Below are positions 1-9,000 of a stretch of DNA of 64,000 bases, piece after piece; positions within the stretch are counted from its first letter, which is position 1; each line of letters begins with the position of its first letter. Source of the DNA: Collimonas sp. PA-H2 (GTDB lineage: Bacteria; Pseudomonadota; Gammaproteobacteria; Burkholderiales; Burkholderiaceae_D). The notes under the pieces were generated by a model. That model had not been told where the DNA came from and ran no database searches. It was given only the letters and a program-made list of their open reading frames with translations. Made by a program: the position numbers and the translations under genes. Location of the stretch: positions 4,588,001 to 4,652,000 of the forward strand of contig NZ_PDBX01000001.1 in NCBI RefSeq assembly GCF_002564105.1, read 5' to 3'.

Positions 1-1
1 T

Positions 2-331
2 TGGCATATTTCCGGCAAATGCTGCTGGAGCGAATTGCCATCTGAATTTGGCGGGTGGAATTCCGTCTACATGCGATTCAGGCGTTGGAACCAGAGCGGC
101 TGCTGGCGCCAAATGCTTGAAGATCTGAGGGATGACACAGAGTTGTCTGGCGTAATCAGGCGCATTGCGGCATACGCTGACCAACAGACGCAAAGCGCAG
201 CGAGAAGAAAAACCAGGAGAGCCGAGCGCGAGATTTATCGGGCATCGGTAACGCACATTGGAAAAGAAACAGCAGCGTCTAACGATAGTGAGGCAGACAG
301 TCATTGGCTGTCGCTGGTGGATGCCGTTTGA
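2..331 (+). CDS. IS5 N-terminal-domain (DUF4096-like) protein, 5' end outside window
   Basis: The frame is open from the first bases of the window, so the gene begins upstream; a TTG at 35 is only an internal codon. The residues WHISGKCCWSELPSEFGGWN line up with the same stretch of the complete paralogue at 11466-11858 (WYLSVGCAWTDLPAKFGKWN), and both continue with an RWN.SG.WR..LEDLRDD block. This block is the helix-turn-helix-like N-terminal domain of IS5/IS427-type transposases. No DDE catalytic domain follows. The C-terminal tail (charged, ending around REIYRAS) resembles the tail of the 11466 copy and not a transposase, which suggests a domesticated gene rather than an IS fragment. Its function is unknown; DNA binding is an inference from the fold family. 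Confidence 0.7.
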   Translation, partial: WHISGKCCWSELPSEFGGWNSVYMRFRRWNQSGCWRQMLEDLRDDTELSGVIRRIAAYADQQTQSAARRKTRRAEREIYRASVTHIGKETAASNDSEADSHWLSLVDAV

Positions 332-360
332 CTAATGCCGATTTAAAATCCTGAACGAAA

Positions 361-579
361 ATGAAGAGATTTGCACATATCGTTAATGCGGAAAAATTGG
401 AAGAGAAGTTGACGGCTGATTTTCAGGGCACTCAAGCGGATGACAACGCCAGCATTCATATGCATGCAGAAAGAGAGAAATGTGAAATTGTCGCGAGAAA
501 AAAAGTCGAGGCGCGTCGAATGCTTGAAGATGCTTTGGAAGAAATCAGGCAGCGCCAGGCCGAGTGGAGCGCCAGGTAG
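361..579 (+). CDS. Small charged hypothetical protein
   Basis: A 72-residue ORF starting with ATG 29 bases after the preceding gene. It is rich in Glu, Lys, Arg and Ala, and its second half (about residues 35-70) should form one amphipathic helix or coiled coil. There is no signal peptide or membrane segment. No strong ribosome-binding site is visible. I do not recognise a family. The close spacing to the DUF4096-like gene suggests co-transcription, but it could be a chance ORF. Confidence 0.4.
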   Translation: MKRFAHIVNAEKLEEKLTADFQGTQADDNASIHMHAEREKCEIVARKKVEARRMLEDALEEIRQRQAEWSAR

Positions 580-1173
580 AAGCAGACGTGGCCGACGAGT
601 CTTGCTTAGCTTTTGCGATTGCTTATGCGATCATGACGGCAATTAAATAATGCGCTCAGATTGCTCAGATCTTGGCATTAGAAGAACCACTGGACTTCCT
701 TCTTGGCGATGCTTTCACTGGCGTGATGTGTGAGTATGTGTCGCTGCTGAACACGCTATCCATCTGGCGCCATGCGTGTCTTTTATCGGGATTGCTAACC
801 GAATCCTTACGAAATTATCGTTGATGCCGTAGGCTGATAAGAGCGTGGGAGATGATATGTGTCGAGCAGAAGGAGTAGGGCGGCAACGACCAATAATTAC
901 GTCTTCATGATGATTTTGTAAGCTAGTGTTTATTGTCGCTACAAAGGCGCAAAGTGCATATAGCATTAGCAAAGATCTCGATAGCGTTTGGGATGAAACG
1001 ATAGCTTCCCAGGTCAAATCTGTCTGAGAACAGGACTGAAGGTAAAGCGATTTTCAATATTCTTGAAAAGAATAAGTCCTATGTCGCCGACTGTGAGGTC
1101 GGGCTTGGGTTGAAAATATTGAGCAGTGAGAGATAAAAGCAATAGTTGTTTTCGAATATTACAAGAAAAGAAA
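580..1173. other. AT-rich gap without a recognisable gene
   Basis: About 590 bases between the small ORF and the regulator. Minus-strand ORFs of 100 and 63 codons here have no ribosome-binding site and no recognisable composition, so I treat them as chance. The promoter of the downstream regulator should lie in the right half. No IS ends, tRNA or clear terminator were seen. Confidence 0.5.
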
Positions 1174-2520
1174 ATGCAGCCCTGGCATCGGAACATTTCG
1201 GGCATTGCTCCCGCATCTATTGGGCTTATGGTCGATCAATATGGATTTGTGGCTTATAAAAATTCAGTACTCGATTTGCCGCCCAAGGAGAGGGGGGCAT
1301 TAAGTCTTTTGCTCCAGGCATGGCCGAAGTCGGTTTCAAAAAAAGACTTTGCCCTGCATGTATGGAATGGGCGGATGTCAAACGAAAGTCTCGCGCGTTG
1401 CATGGCGCAGCTACGGCGAGTACTCTCGCATATTGGCATGATAAAAATTGATTCATTGTACGGGCTCGGATATCGCCTGAGCATCCAGCCAGGTGATGTT
1501 GATGCATCGACTCAGTTTCCAGCCGATCGTGGCCAGCAATCCGGTACGGTCAAGGTGCACCCTTCAGTAGCGGCAGCGTGTTTCTACGCGCAGCAAGTTC
1601 TCCAAAATCATTCGCCAACGGCTTATGATAGAGCGGAATCGATCATCAACCATGTGATCTCTCAAGCCCCCGATTACATCCCGGCGCAACTGGTGCTGGC
1701 CCAATGCAAGGCTAACCGGGCGATCAGTGGAACGCCTGGCAGTCCGCAAGCGATTGACGAAGCGCTGAAAATACTGGCCTCTATTGAGCGCGCCGAGCCA
1801 GGCGCATCGGGTTTGCATTCACAAAAGGCTTATCTTCTCGATGGCAAGTGGCGGTTTAATGAAGCTCGGCTGATGCATGAGCAAGCCTTGCTTCTGGCGC
1901 CGGAAAGTCCTGCCACGCATTTCAATCATGGCTTGCATCTGCTCGCGACTGGCGCAGCTGCCGATGCCGTCACGGCGTTCCGCTCCGCCATCGAATTGAA
2001 TCCTTTCTCGCCCGAACAATCGATCATGCATGCGCGGGCCCTGGCCGCTGCCGGCGCAAGCGCCAGCGATATAGTCGGGCACGCACGCGAGGCATATCGC
2101 ATCCATCCAGACAGTCAGCAAGTCTATCTGTATTTGCTGGGCATGCTGGCGTTTGCGGATCCCCAGCCGGAACTGGCGCACGCCGCGCGGCACATAACTT
2201 TAAGCCGCTCTTCCTGGATCTACGCCGCGGGAACAATCTCATACGTGCTTGCGCAATGCGGCGACAGGGAAGGCGCATTGGAACTCATTGCTGCGCAGGC
2301 AACGGCCAGCGTCAACATTCGCGTAACGCATCTGGCGGCCTTGATTGCGCTTGACCTGGTTGACGACGCGGTGCTTCGAGTGAAAGAGGCTGCGCATGTC
2401 GGATATGGAAATTTGCCGATTTTGTTGAGCTTCGTTGAAAATGCGGCGCTTAAGCAGCGTTCGGAATACTCGGCCATTCTTGCGCACATATTTTCGAGCC
2501 AATCACCATCCAATACGTGA
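1174..2520 (+). CDS. HilA-like transcriptional regulator: winged helix plus TPR
   Basis: The protein is about 448 residues from ATG 1174; a GTG at 1126 would add 16 residues. I prefer the ATG because the purine-rich stretch just before it is a weak but usable ribosome site. Residues about 15-105 form an OmpR/PhoB-type winged helix: LPPKERGALSLLL, then a recognition-helix region around LARCMAQLRRVLSHIG and the closing wing YGLGYRLS. No receiver domain is present. From about residue 130 to the end the chain is alpha-helical with TPR-like repeats (for example PATHFNHGLHLLATGAAADA). This is the architecture of HilA/CadC-class regulators without a membrane segment. It lies on the same strand directly upstream of the giant adhesin gene and may control it; that link is inference. 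Confidence 0.8.
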   Translation: MQPWHRNISGIAPASIGLMVDQYGFVAYKNSVLDLPPKERGALSLLLQAWPKSVSKKDFALHVWNGRMSNESLARCMAQLRRVLSHIGMIKIDSLYGLGYRLSIQPGDVDASTQFPADRGQQSGTVKVHPSVAAACFYAQQVLQNHSPTAYDRAESIINHVISQAPDYIPAQLVLAQCKANRAISGTPGSPQAIDEALKILASIERAEPGASGLHSQKAYLLDGKWRFNEARLMHEQALLLAPESPATHFNHGLHLLATGAAADAVTAFRSAIELNPFSPEQSIMHARALAAAGASASDIVGHAREAYRIHPDSQQVYLYLLGMLAFADPQPELAHAARHITLSRSSWIYAAGTISYVLAQCGDREGALELIAAQATASVNIRVTHLAALIALDLVDDAVLRVKEAAHVGYGNLPILLSFVENAALKQRSEYSAILAHIFSSQSPSNT

Positions 2521-3008
2521 TCCGTGGATTACTGTGATTGTCGGGACTAGGCGAAACGTGCTACGCGCGCCCATTTTTGCCGATGAGAAGAATATTTTGC
2601 TAATGATAGTTAGGTGTTTTATAGCTTGACTCCGGCTGTCTTCTCGTATCGCTGAGTACATCCCCAATAATTCCCTTTGCGCTATGCATCTGAATTCGCT
2701 TTGACAAAAGTGCATTTGCCTTTTGCATTGCATTTTCAATGTCATGGCTTTTTCAGCAGGCCATTTTCTATTTTATCTAGTGCAAAAACAACAAATGCTT
2801 ACGCCTTCCTGATGGTTTCGTTAAGCATTGTTTTGTGAGGTCGCAACTTAGAAAAATCCACCTACATTATCAATTATTGAATGTATTGCTCGCGGATTTA
2901 GTGGTTCATGAAGCGATTATCTCGATTTCAACAAGTCAGATAGAGGAGCTTGTGTCGAGCAGATTTCATATATCTGAGTTGAATTGACGATTTTTGGGAG
3001 AGATAAAA
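2521..3008 (+). promoter_or_regulatory. Upstream region of the adhesin gene with its ribosome-binding site
   Basis: A 488-base AT-rich region. A strong ribosome-binding site GGGAGAG occupies 2996-3002, six bases before ATG 3009. This fixes the adhesin start and excludes the TTG at 2994 that overlaps the site. The length and AT content are typical of a silenced or regulated accessory promoter, but I cannot assign exact -35 and -10 boxes. No gene is visible here. Confidence 0.5.
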
Positions 3009-6000
3009 ATGAACAGAATCTATCGGATTATTTGGAGCAAAGTCACGGGTGACTATTGTGTAGTTGGTGAGTTGGCAAAGAGTAACGGTGCGGGAGCGAC
3101 TACCGTTTCTGGGTCAGAGCTTTCCAAGTTACCCAATACAGCAGAATCAGGTTTTCTTGCAAGGTCGATCGTTAGAGGAGGGGCAGCTATCTTCCTTGTG
3201 GGAGGCATGGTGAATATTGCATGGGCGGGCGCCATTGGTAACTGCCTCGGTGGAGGCGGTTCAGGCGTTCCAAATGCATATGGCACTACTGGTCAAGTAG
3301 TCACTACTTCTGGTCAATACACCGTTGGCAACGTTAATGTTCCCATTTCTATTCCTGTTACTGGCACTACAGCTGCAGGCACTGCTACAGGTACCATCAT
3401 CGGTACTAATCAGTGGACGACAAGCAGCTGGACAGGAGGCGAGGGAAATTGTGGGACATTAGCAACAAACACCGGTGTAATTCTTGCGGAAAGTCCTAAC
3501 GCTAGTGGTGGTCTGACAGGCAGTAAAGCATATTTATGGGTCGGTTCAAATGCGAACAACGGTGTCGGAGTCATAACACTTTACGGTCCATCAGGTATAA
3601 ATTTAAACGGTAATACAGTCGTAACAGGAACGCTTTCCACTAGCCTCCTTGCGACATTTGCTAGTGGAGCCAGCCTAGCGGGAAGTAAACTTACTAATGT
3701 CGCGGCAGGTGCCGCCCCGACTGACGGAGTAAATTTTAGCCAGTTAAGCTCGTTATCAACGTCGACATCGACTGGCTTGAGCACGACTAACAGCAACGTG
3801 ACTTCGCTGTCCACAGGTCTGAGTACGACTAATAGCAGCGTGTCATCGCTGTCGACTTCGACTTCGACGGGTATCAGCACGAATGCTAGCAAAATCGGCT
3901 CGCTGTCGACCGGCTTGAGCTCCACCAACAGCAACGTGTCGTCGCTGTCGACTTCGACCTCGACGGGTATCAGTACAGCGCAGAGTGGCGTGAATTCGTT
4001 GTCAACTGGCCTGAGTACAACAAATAGCAATGTGGGTTCGTTGTCGACTGGGCTGAGCTCCACCAACAGCAACGTGACCTCTCTGTCGACTGGTCTGAGC
4101 ACAACGAATAGCAATGTGGGTTCACTGTCGACGGGTTTGAGTACGACCAATAGCAATGTGACCTCGCTGTCGACCTCGACATCGACCGGTATCAGTACGG
4201 CACAAAGCGGCGTGAATTCGCTGTCCACTGGCCTCAGCACAACAAACAGCAATGTGACGTCGCTGTCGACTTCGACCTCGACGGGTATCAGCACAGCGCA
4301 GAGCGGCGTGAGTTCGCTGTCGACTGGCCTGAGTACAACGAATAGTAATGTGGGTTCGTTGTCGACCGGATTGAGCTCCACCAACAGCAACGTGACGTCG
4401 CTGTCGACTTCGACCTCGACCGGTATAAGCACAGCGCAGAGCGGCGTGAATTCGCTGTCTACTGGCCTGAGTACAACGAATAGCAATGTAGGTTCGTTGT
4501 CGACGGGCTTGAGCTCCACCAACAGCAACGTGACATCGCTGTCGACCTCGACTTCGACCGGCATCAGCACGAACGCCAGCAACATCGGTTCGCTGTCGAC
4601 TGGCTTGAGCACGACCAACAGCAACGTGACTTCGCTGTCAACTTCAACTTCGACCGGTATTAGCACCAACGCCAGCAACATCGGTTCGCTGTCGACAGGG
4701 CTGAGCACGACCAACAGCAATGTGACATCGCTGTCGACTTCGACCTCGACAGGTATAAGCACAGCGCAGAGCGGTGTGAATTCGCTTTCCACTGGTCTGA
4801 GTACAACGAATAGCAATGTAGGTTCGTTGTCGACCGGCTTGAGCTCCACCAACAGCAACGTGACGTCGCTGTCGACTTCGACCTCGACCGGTATCAGTAC
4901 GGCACAAAGTGGTGTGAACTCGCTGTCCACTGGTCTGAGTACAACGAATAGCAATGTGGGTTCGTTGTCGACTGGCTTGAGCTCGACCAACAGCAACGTG
5001 GCTTCGCTTTCGACCTCAACGTCGACTGGGATCAGTACGGCACAAAGCGGCGTGAATTCGCTGTCCACTGGCCTGAGCACAACGAATAGTAATGTGGGTT
5101 CGTTGTCGACTGGCTTGAGTTCCACCAATAGCAACGTGACGTCGCTGTCGACTTCGACTTCAACCGGAATCAGCACGAACGCCAGCAATATCGGTTCGTT
5201 GTCTACGGGGCTGAGCACAACCAACAGCAATGTGACGTCGTTGTCGACGTCGACCTCGACGGGTATCAGCACGGCACAAAGTGGTGTGAATTCGTTGTCC
5301 ACTGGTCTGAGTACAACGAATAGCAATGTGGGTTCACTGTCGACGGGTTTGAGCTCCACCAACAGCAACGTGACGTCGCTGTCGACTTCGACCTCGACCG
5401 GTATCAGCACAGCGCAAAGCGGCGTGAATTCGTTGTCCACTGGTCTGAGCACAACGAATAGCAATGTGGGTTCGTTGTCGACTGGCTTGAGTTCAACTAA
5501 CAGCAACGTGACATCACTGTCAACTTCGACTTCGACCGGCATCAGCACGAACGCCAGCAACATCGGTTCGTTGTCGACAGGGCTGAGCACGACCAACAGC
5601 AATGTGACTTCGCTGTCGACTTCGACCTCGACCGGTATCAGCACGGCACAAAGCGGTGTGAATTCGCTGTCCACTGGTCTGAGCACGACGAATAGCAATG
5701 TGGGTTCGCTGTCGACTGGTCTGAGTACAACGAATAGCAATGTGGGTTCATTGTCGACTGGCCTGAGCACGACTAACAGCAATGTGACCTCGTTGTCGAC
5801 TTCGACTTCGACGGGTATCAGCACGAACGCCAGCAACATCGGTTCGTTGTCCACGGGTCTGAGCACGACGAATAGCAATGTGACTTCGCTGTCGACTTCG
5901 ACCTCGACTGGCATCAGCACGGCGCAAAGCGGTGTGAATTCGCTGTCCACTGGTCTGAGTACAACGAATAGCAATGTGGGTTCGCTGTCGACAGGCTTGA

Positions 6001-9000
6001 GCACGACCAACAGCAACGTGACGTCGCTGTCGACCTCGACCTCGACTGGCATCAGTACGAACGCCAGCAACATCGGTTCGCTGTCGACTGGTCTGAGCAC
6101 GACCAACAGCAACGTGACGTCGCTGTCGACTTCGACCTCGACCGGTATCAGTACGGCGCAAAGCGGTGTGAATTCGCTGTCCACTGGTCTGAGTACAACG
6201 AATAGCAATGTGGGTTCGTTGTCGACTGGCTTGAGTTCAACTAACAGCAACGTGACCTCGCTGTCGACTTCGACCTCAACCGGCATTAGCACCAACGCCA
6301 GCAACATCGGCTCTTTGTCAACTGGCCTGAGCACAACTAACAGCAATGTGACTTCGTTGTCGACCTCGACTTCGACCGGCATCAGTACCGCGCAAAGTGG
6401 TGTGAACTCACTGTCCACTGGCCTGAGTACAACGAATAGCAATGTGGGTTCGTTGTCGACCGGCTTGAGCTCCACCAGCAGCAACGTGACGTCGCTGTCG
6501 ACTTCTACCTCGACTGGCATCAGTACGAACGCCAGCAACATCGGTTCGCTGTCGACAGGTCTGAGCACGACCAACAGCAATGTGACCTCGCTGTCGACTT
6601 CGACCTCGACAGGTATCAGCACAGCGCAGAGCGGTGTGAATTCGCTGTCCACTGGTCTGAGTACAACGAATAGCAATGTGGGCTCGTTGTCGACCGGCTT
6701 GAGCACAACCAACAGCAACGTGACTTCGCTGTCAACTTCAACTTCGACCGGTATTAGCACCAACGCCAGCAACATCGGTTCGCTGTCGACAGGGCTGAGC
6801 ACGACCAATAGTAATGTGACGTCGCTGTCGACGTCGACATCCACGGGTATCAGCACGGCACAAAGTGGCGTGAATTCGCTGTCGACTGGCTTGAGCACGA
6901 CCGACAGCAATGTGACGTCGTTGTCGACTTCGACCTCGACGGGTATCAGCACAGCGCAAAGCGGCGTGAATTCGCTGTCCACTGGCTTGAGTACAACGAA
7001 TAGCAATGTGGGTTCCTTGTCGACTGGCCTGAGCGCGATCAATAGCAACGTGACTTCGCTGTCGACTTCGACCTCGACAGGTATCAGCACAGCACAAAGC
7101 GGCGTGAACTCGCTGTCCACTGGCTTGAGTACAACGAATAGCAATGTGGGCTCGCTCTCGACTGGCTTAAGCACCACCAACAGCAACGTGACTTCGCTGT
7201 CAACTTCGACCTCGACCGGCATCAGCACCAACGCCAGCAACATCGGTTCGCTGTCCACTGGCCTGAGTACGACCAACAGTAACGTGACCTCGCTGTCGAC
7301 GTCTACTTCGACTGGCATTAGCACCAACGCCAGCAACATCGGTTCGCTGTCGACAGGGCTGAGCACGACGAACAGCAACGTGACATCGCTGTCGACCTCG
7401 ACTTCGACTGGTATCAGCACCAATGCAAGCAACATTGGTTCGCTGTCGACTGGCCTGAGCACGACCAACAGCAATGTGACGTCGTTGTCGACTTCGACCT
7501 CGACCGGCATCAGCACCAACGCCAGCAACATCGGTTCGCTGTCGACTGGCCTGAGCACGACCAATAGTAATGTGACGTCACTGTCGACGTCGACCTCCAC
7601 GGGTATCAGCACCAACGCCAGTAACATCGGTTCGCTGTCGACTGGCCTGAGTACGACCAACAGCAACGTGACATCGCTGTCGACGTCGACCTCGGCTGGT
7701 ATCAGCACCAACGCCAGTAACATCGGTTCGCTGTCGACTGGCCTGAGCACGACCAACAGTAACGTGACCTCGCTGTCGACGTCTACTTCGACTGGCATTA
7801 GTACCAACGCCAGCAACATCGGTTCGCTGTCGACAGGGCTGAGCACGACGAACAGCAACGTGACATCGCTGTCGACCTCGACTTCGACTGGTATCAGCAC
7901 CAATGCAAGTAACATTGGTTCGCTGTCGACAGGGTTGAGCACGACCAACAGCAATGTGACCTCGCTGTCGACTTCGACCTCGACAGGTATCAGCACAGCG
8001 CAGAGCGGTGTGAATTCGCTGTCCACTGGTCTGAGTACAACGAATAGCAATGTGGGTTCACTGTCGACGGGTTTGAGCTCCACCAACAGCAACGTGACGT
8101 CGCTGTCGACTTCGACCTCGACCGGTATCAGCACAGCGCAAAGCGGCGTGAATTCGTTGTCCACCGGTCTGAGCACAACGAATAGCAATGTGGGTTCGTT
8201 GTCGACTGGCTTGAGTTCAACTAACAGTAACGTGACTTCGCTGTCGACTTCGACTTCAACCGGCATCAGCACGAACGCCAGCAACATCGGTTCGCTGTCG
8301 ACAGGGCTGAGCACGACCAATAGTAATGTGACCTCGCTGTCGACTTCAACATCGACGGGTATCAGCACGGCACAAAGTGGTGTGAATTCGTTGTCCACTG
8401 GTCTGAGTACAACGAATAGCAATGTAGGTTCGTTGTCGACGGGCTTGAGCTCCACCAATAGCAACGTGACGTCGCTGTCGACCTCGACCTCGACGGGTAT
8501 CAGCACAAACGCCAGCAACATCGGTTCGTTGTCGACAGGGCTGAGCACAACGAATAGCAATGTGGGTTCGTTGTCGACTGGCTTGAGTTCAACTAATAGC
8601 AATGTGACGTCGCTATCGACCTCGACCTCAACCGGTATCAGCACCAACGCCAGCAACATCGGTTCGCTGTCGACCGGGCTGAGCACGACCAACAGCAACG
8701 TGACCTCGCTGTCGACCTCGACATCGACTGGCATCAGCACGAACGCCAGCAACATCGGCTCGCTGTCGACAGGGCTAAGTACCACCAATAGTAATGTGAC
8801 TTCGCTGTCGACTTCGACTTCGACCGGCATCAGCACGAACGCCAGCAACATCGGTTCGCTGTCGACTGGCCTGAGCACGACTAACAGCAATGTGACTTCG
8901 TTGTCGACCTCGACCTCGACCGGCATCAGTACCGCGCAAAGTGGTGTGAGCTCACTGTCCACTGGCCTGAGTACAACGAATAGCAATGTGGGTTCGTTGT

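Noticed and set aside
715..1205. Two minus-strand ORFs left of the HilA-like regulator
   Set aside because: No ribosome-binding sites, no recognisable protein features and AT-rich noncoding appearance.
857..2963. Shared 13-mer TGTGTCGAGCAGA near 857 and 2951
   Set aside because: A single match of this length is expected by chance among all pairs in 64 kb, and the flanks do not align.
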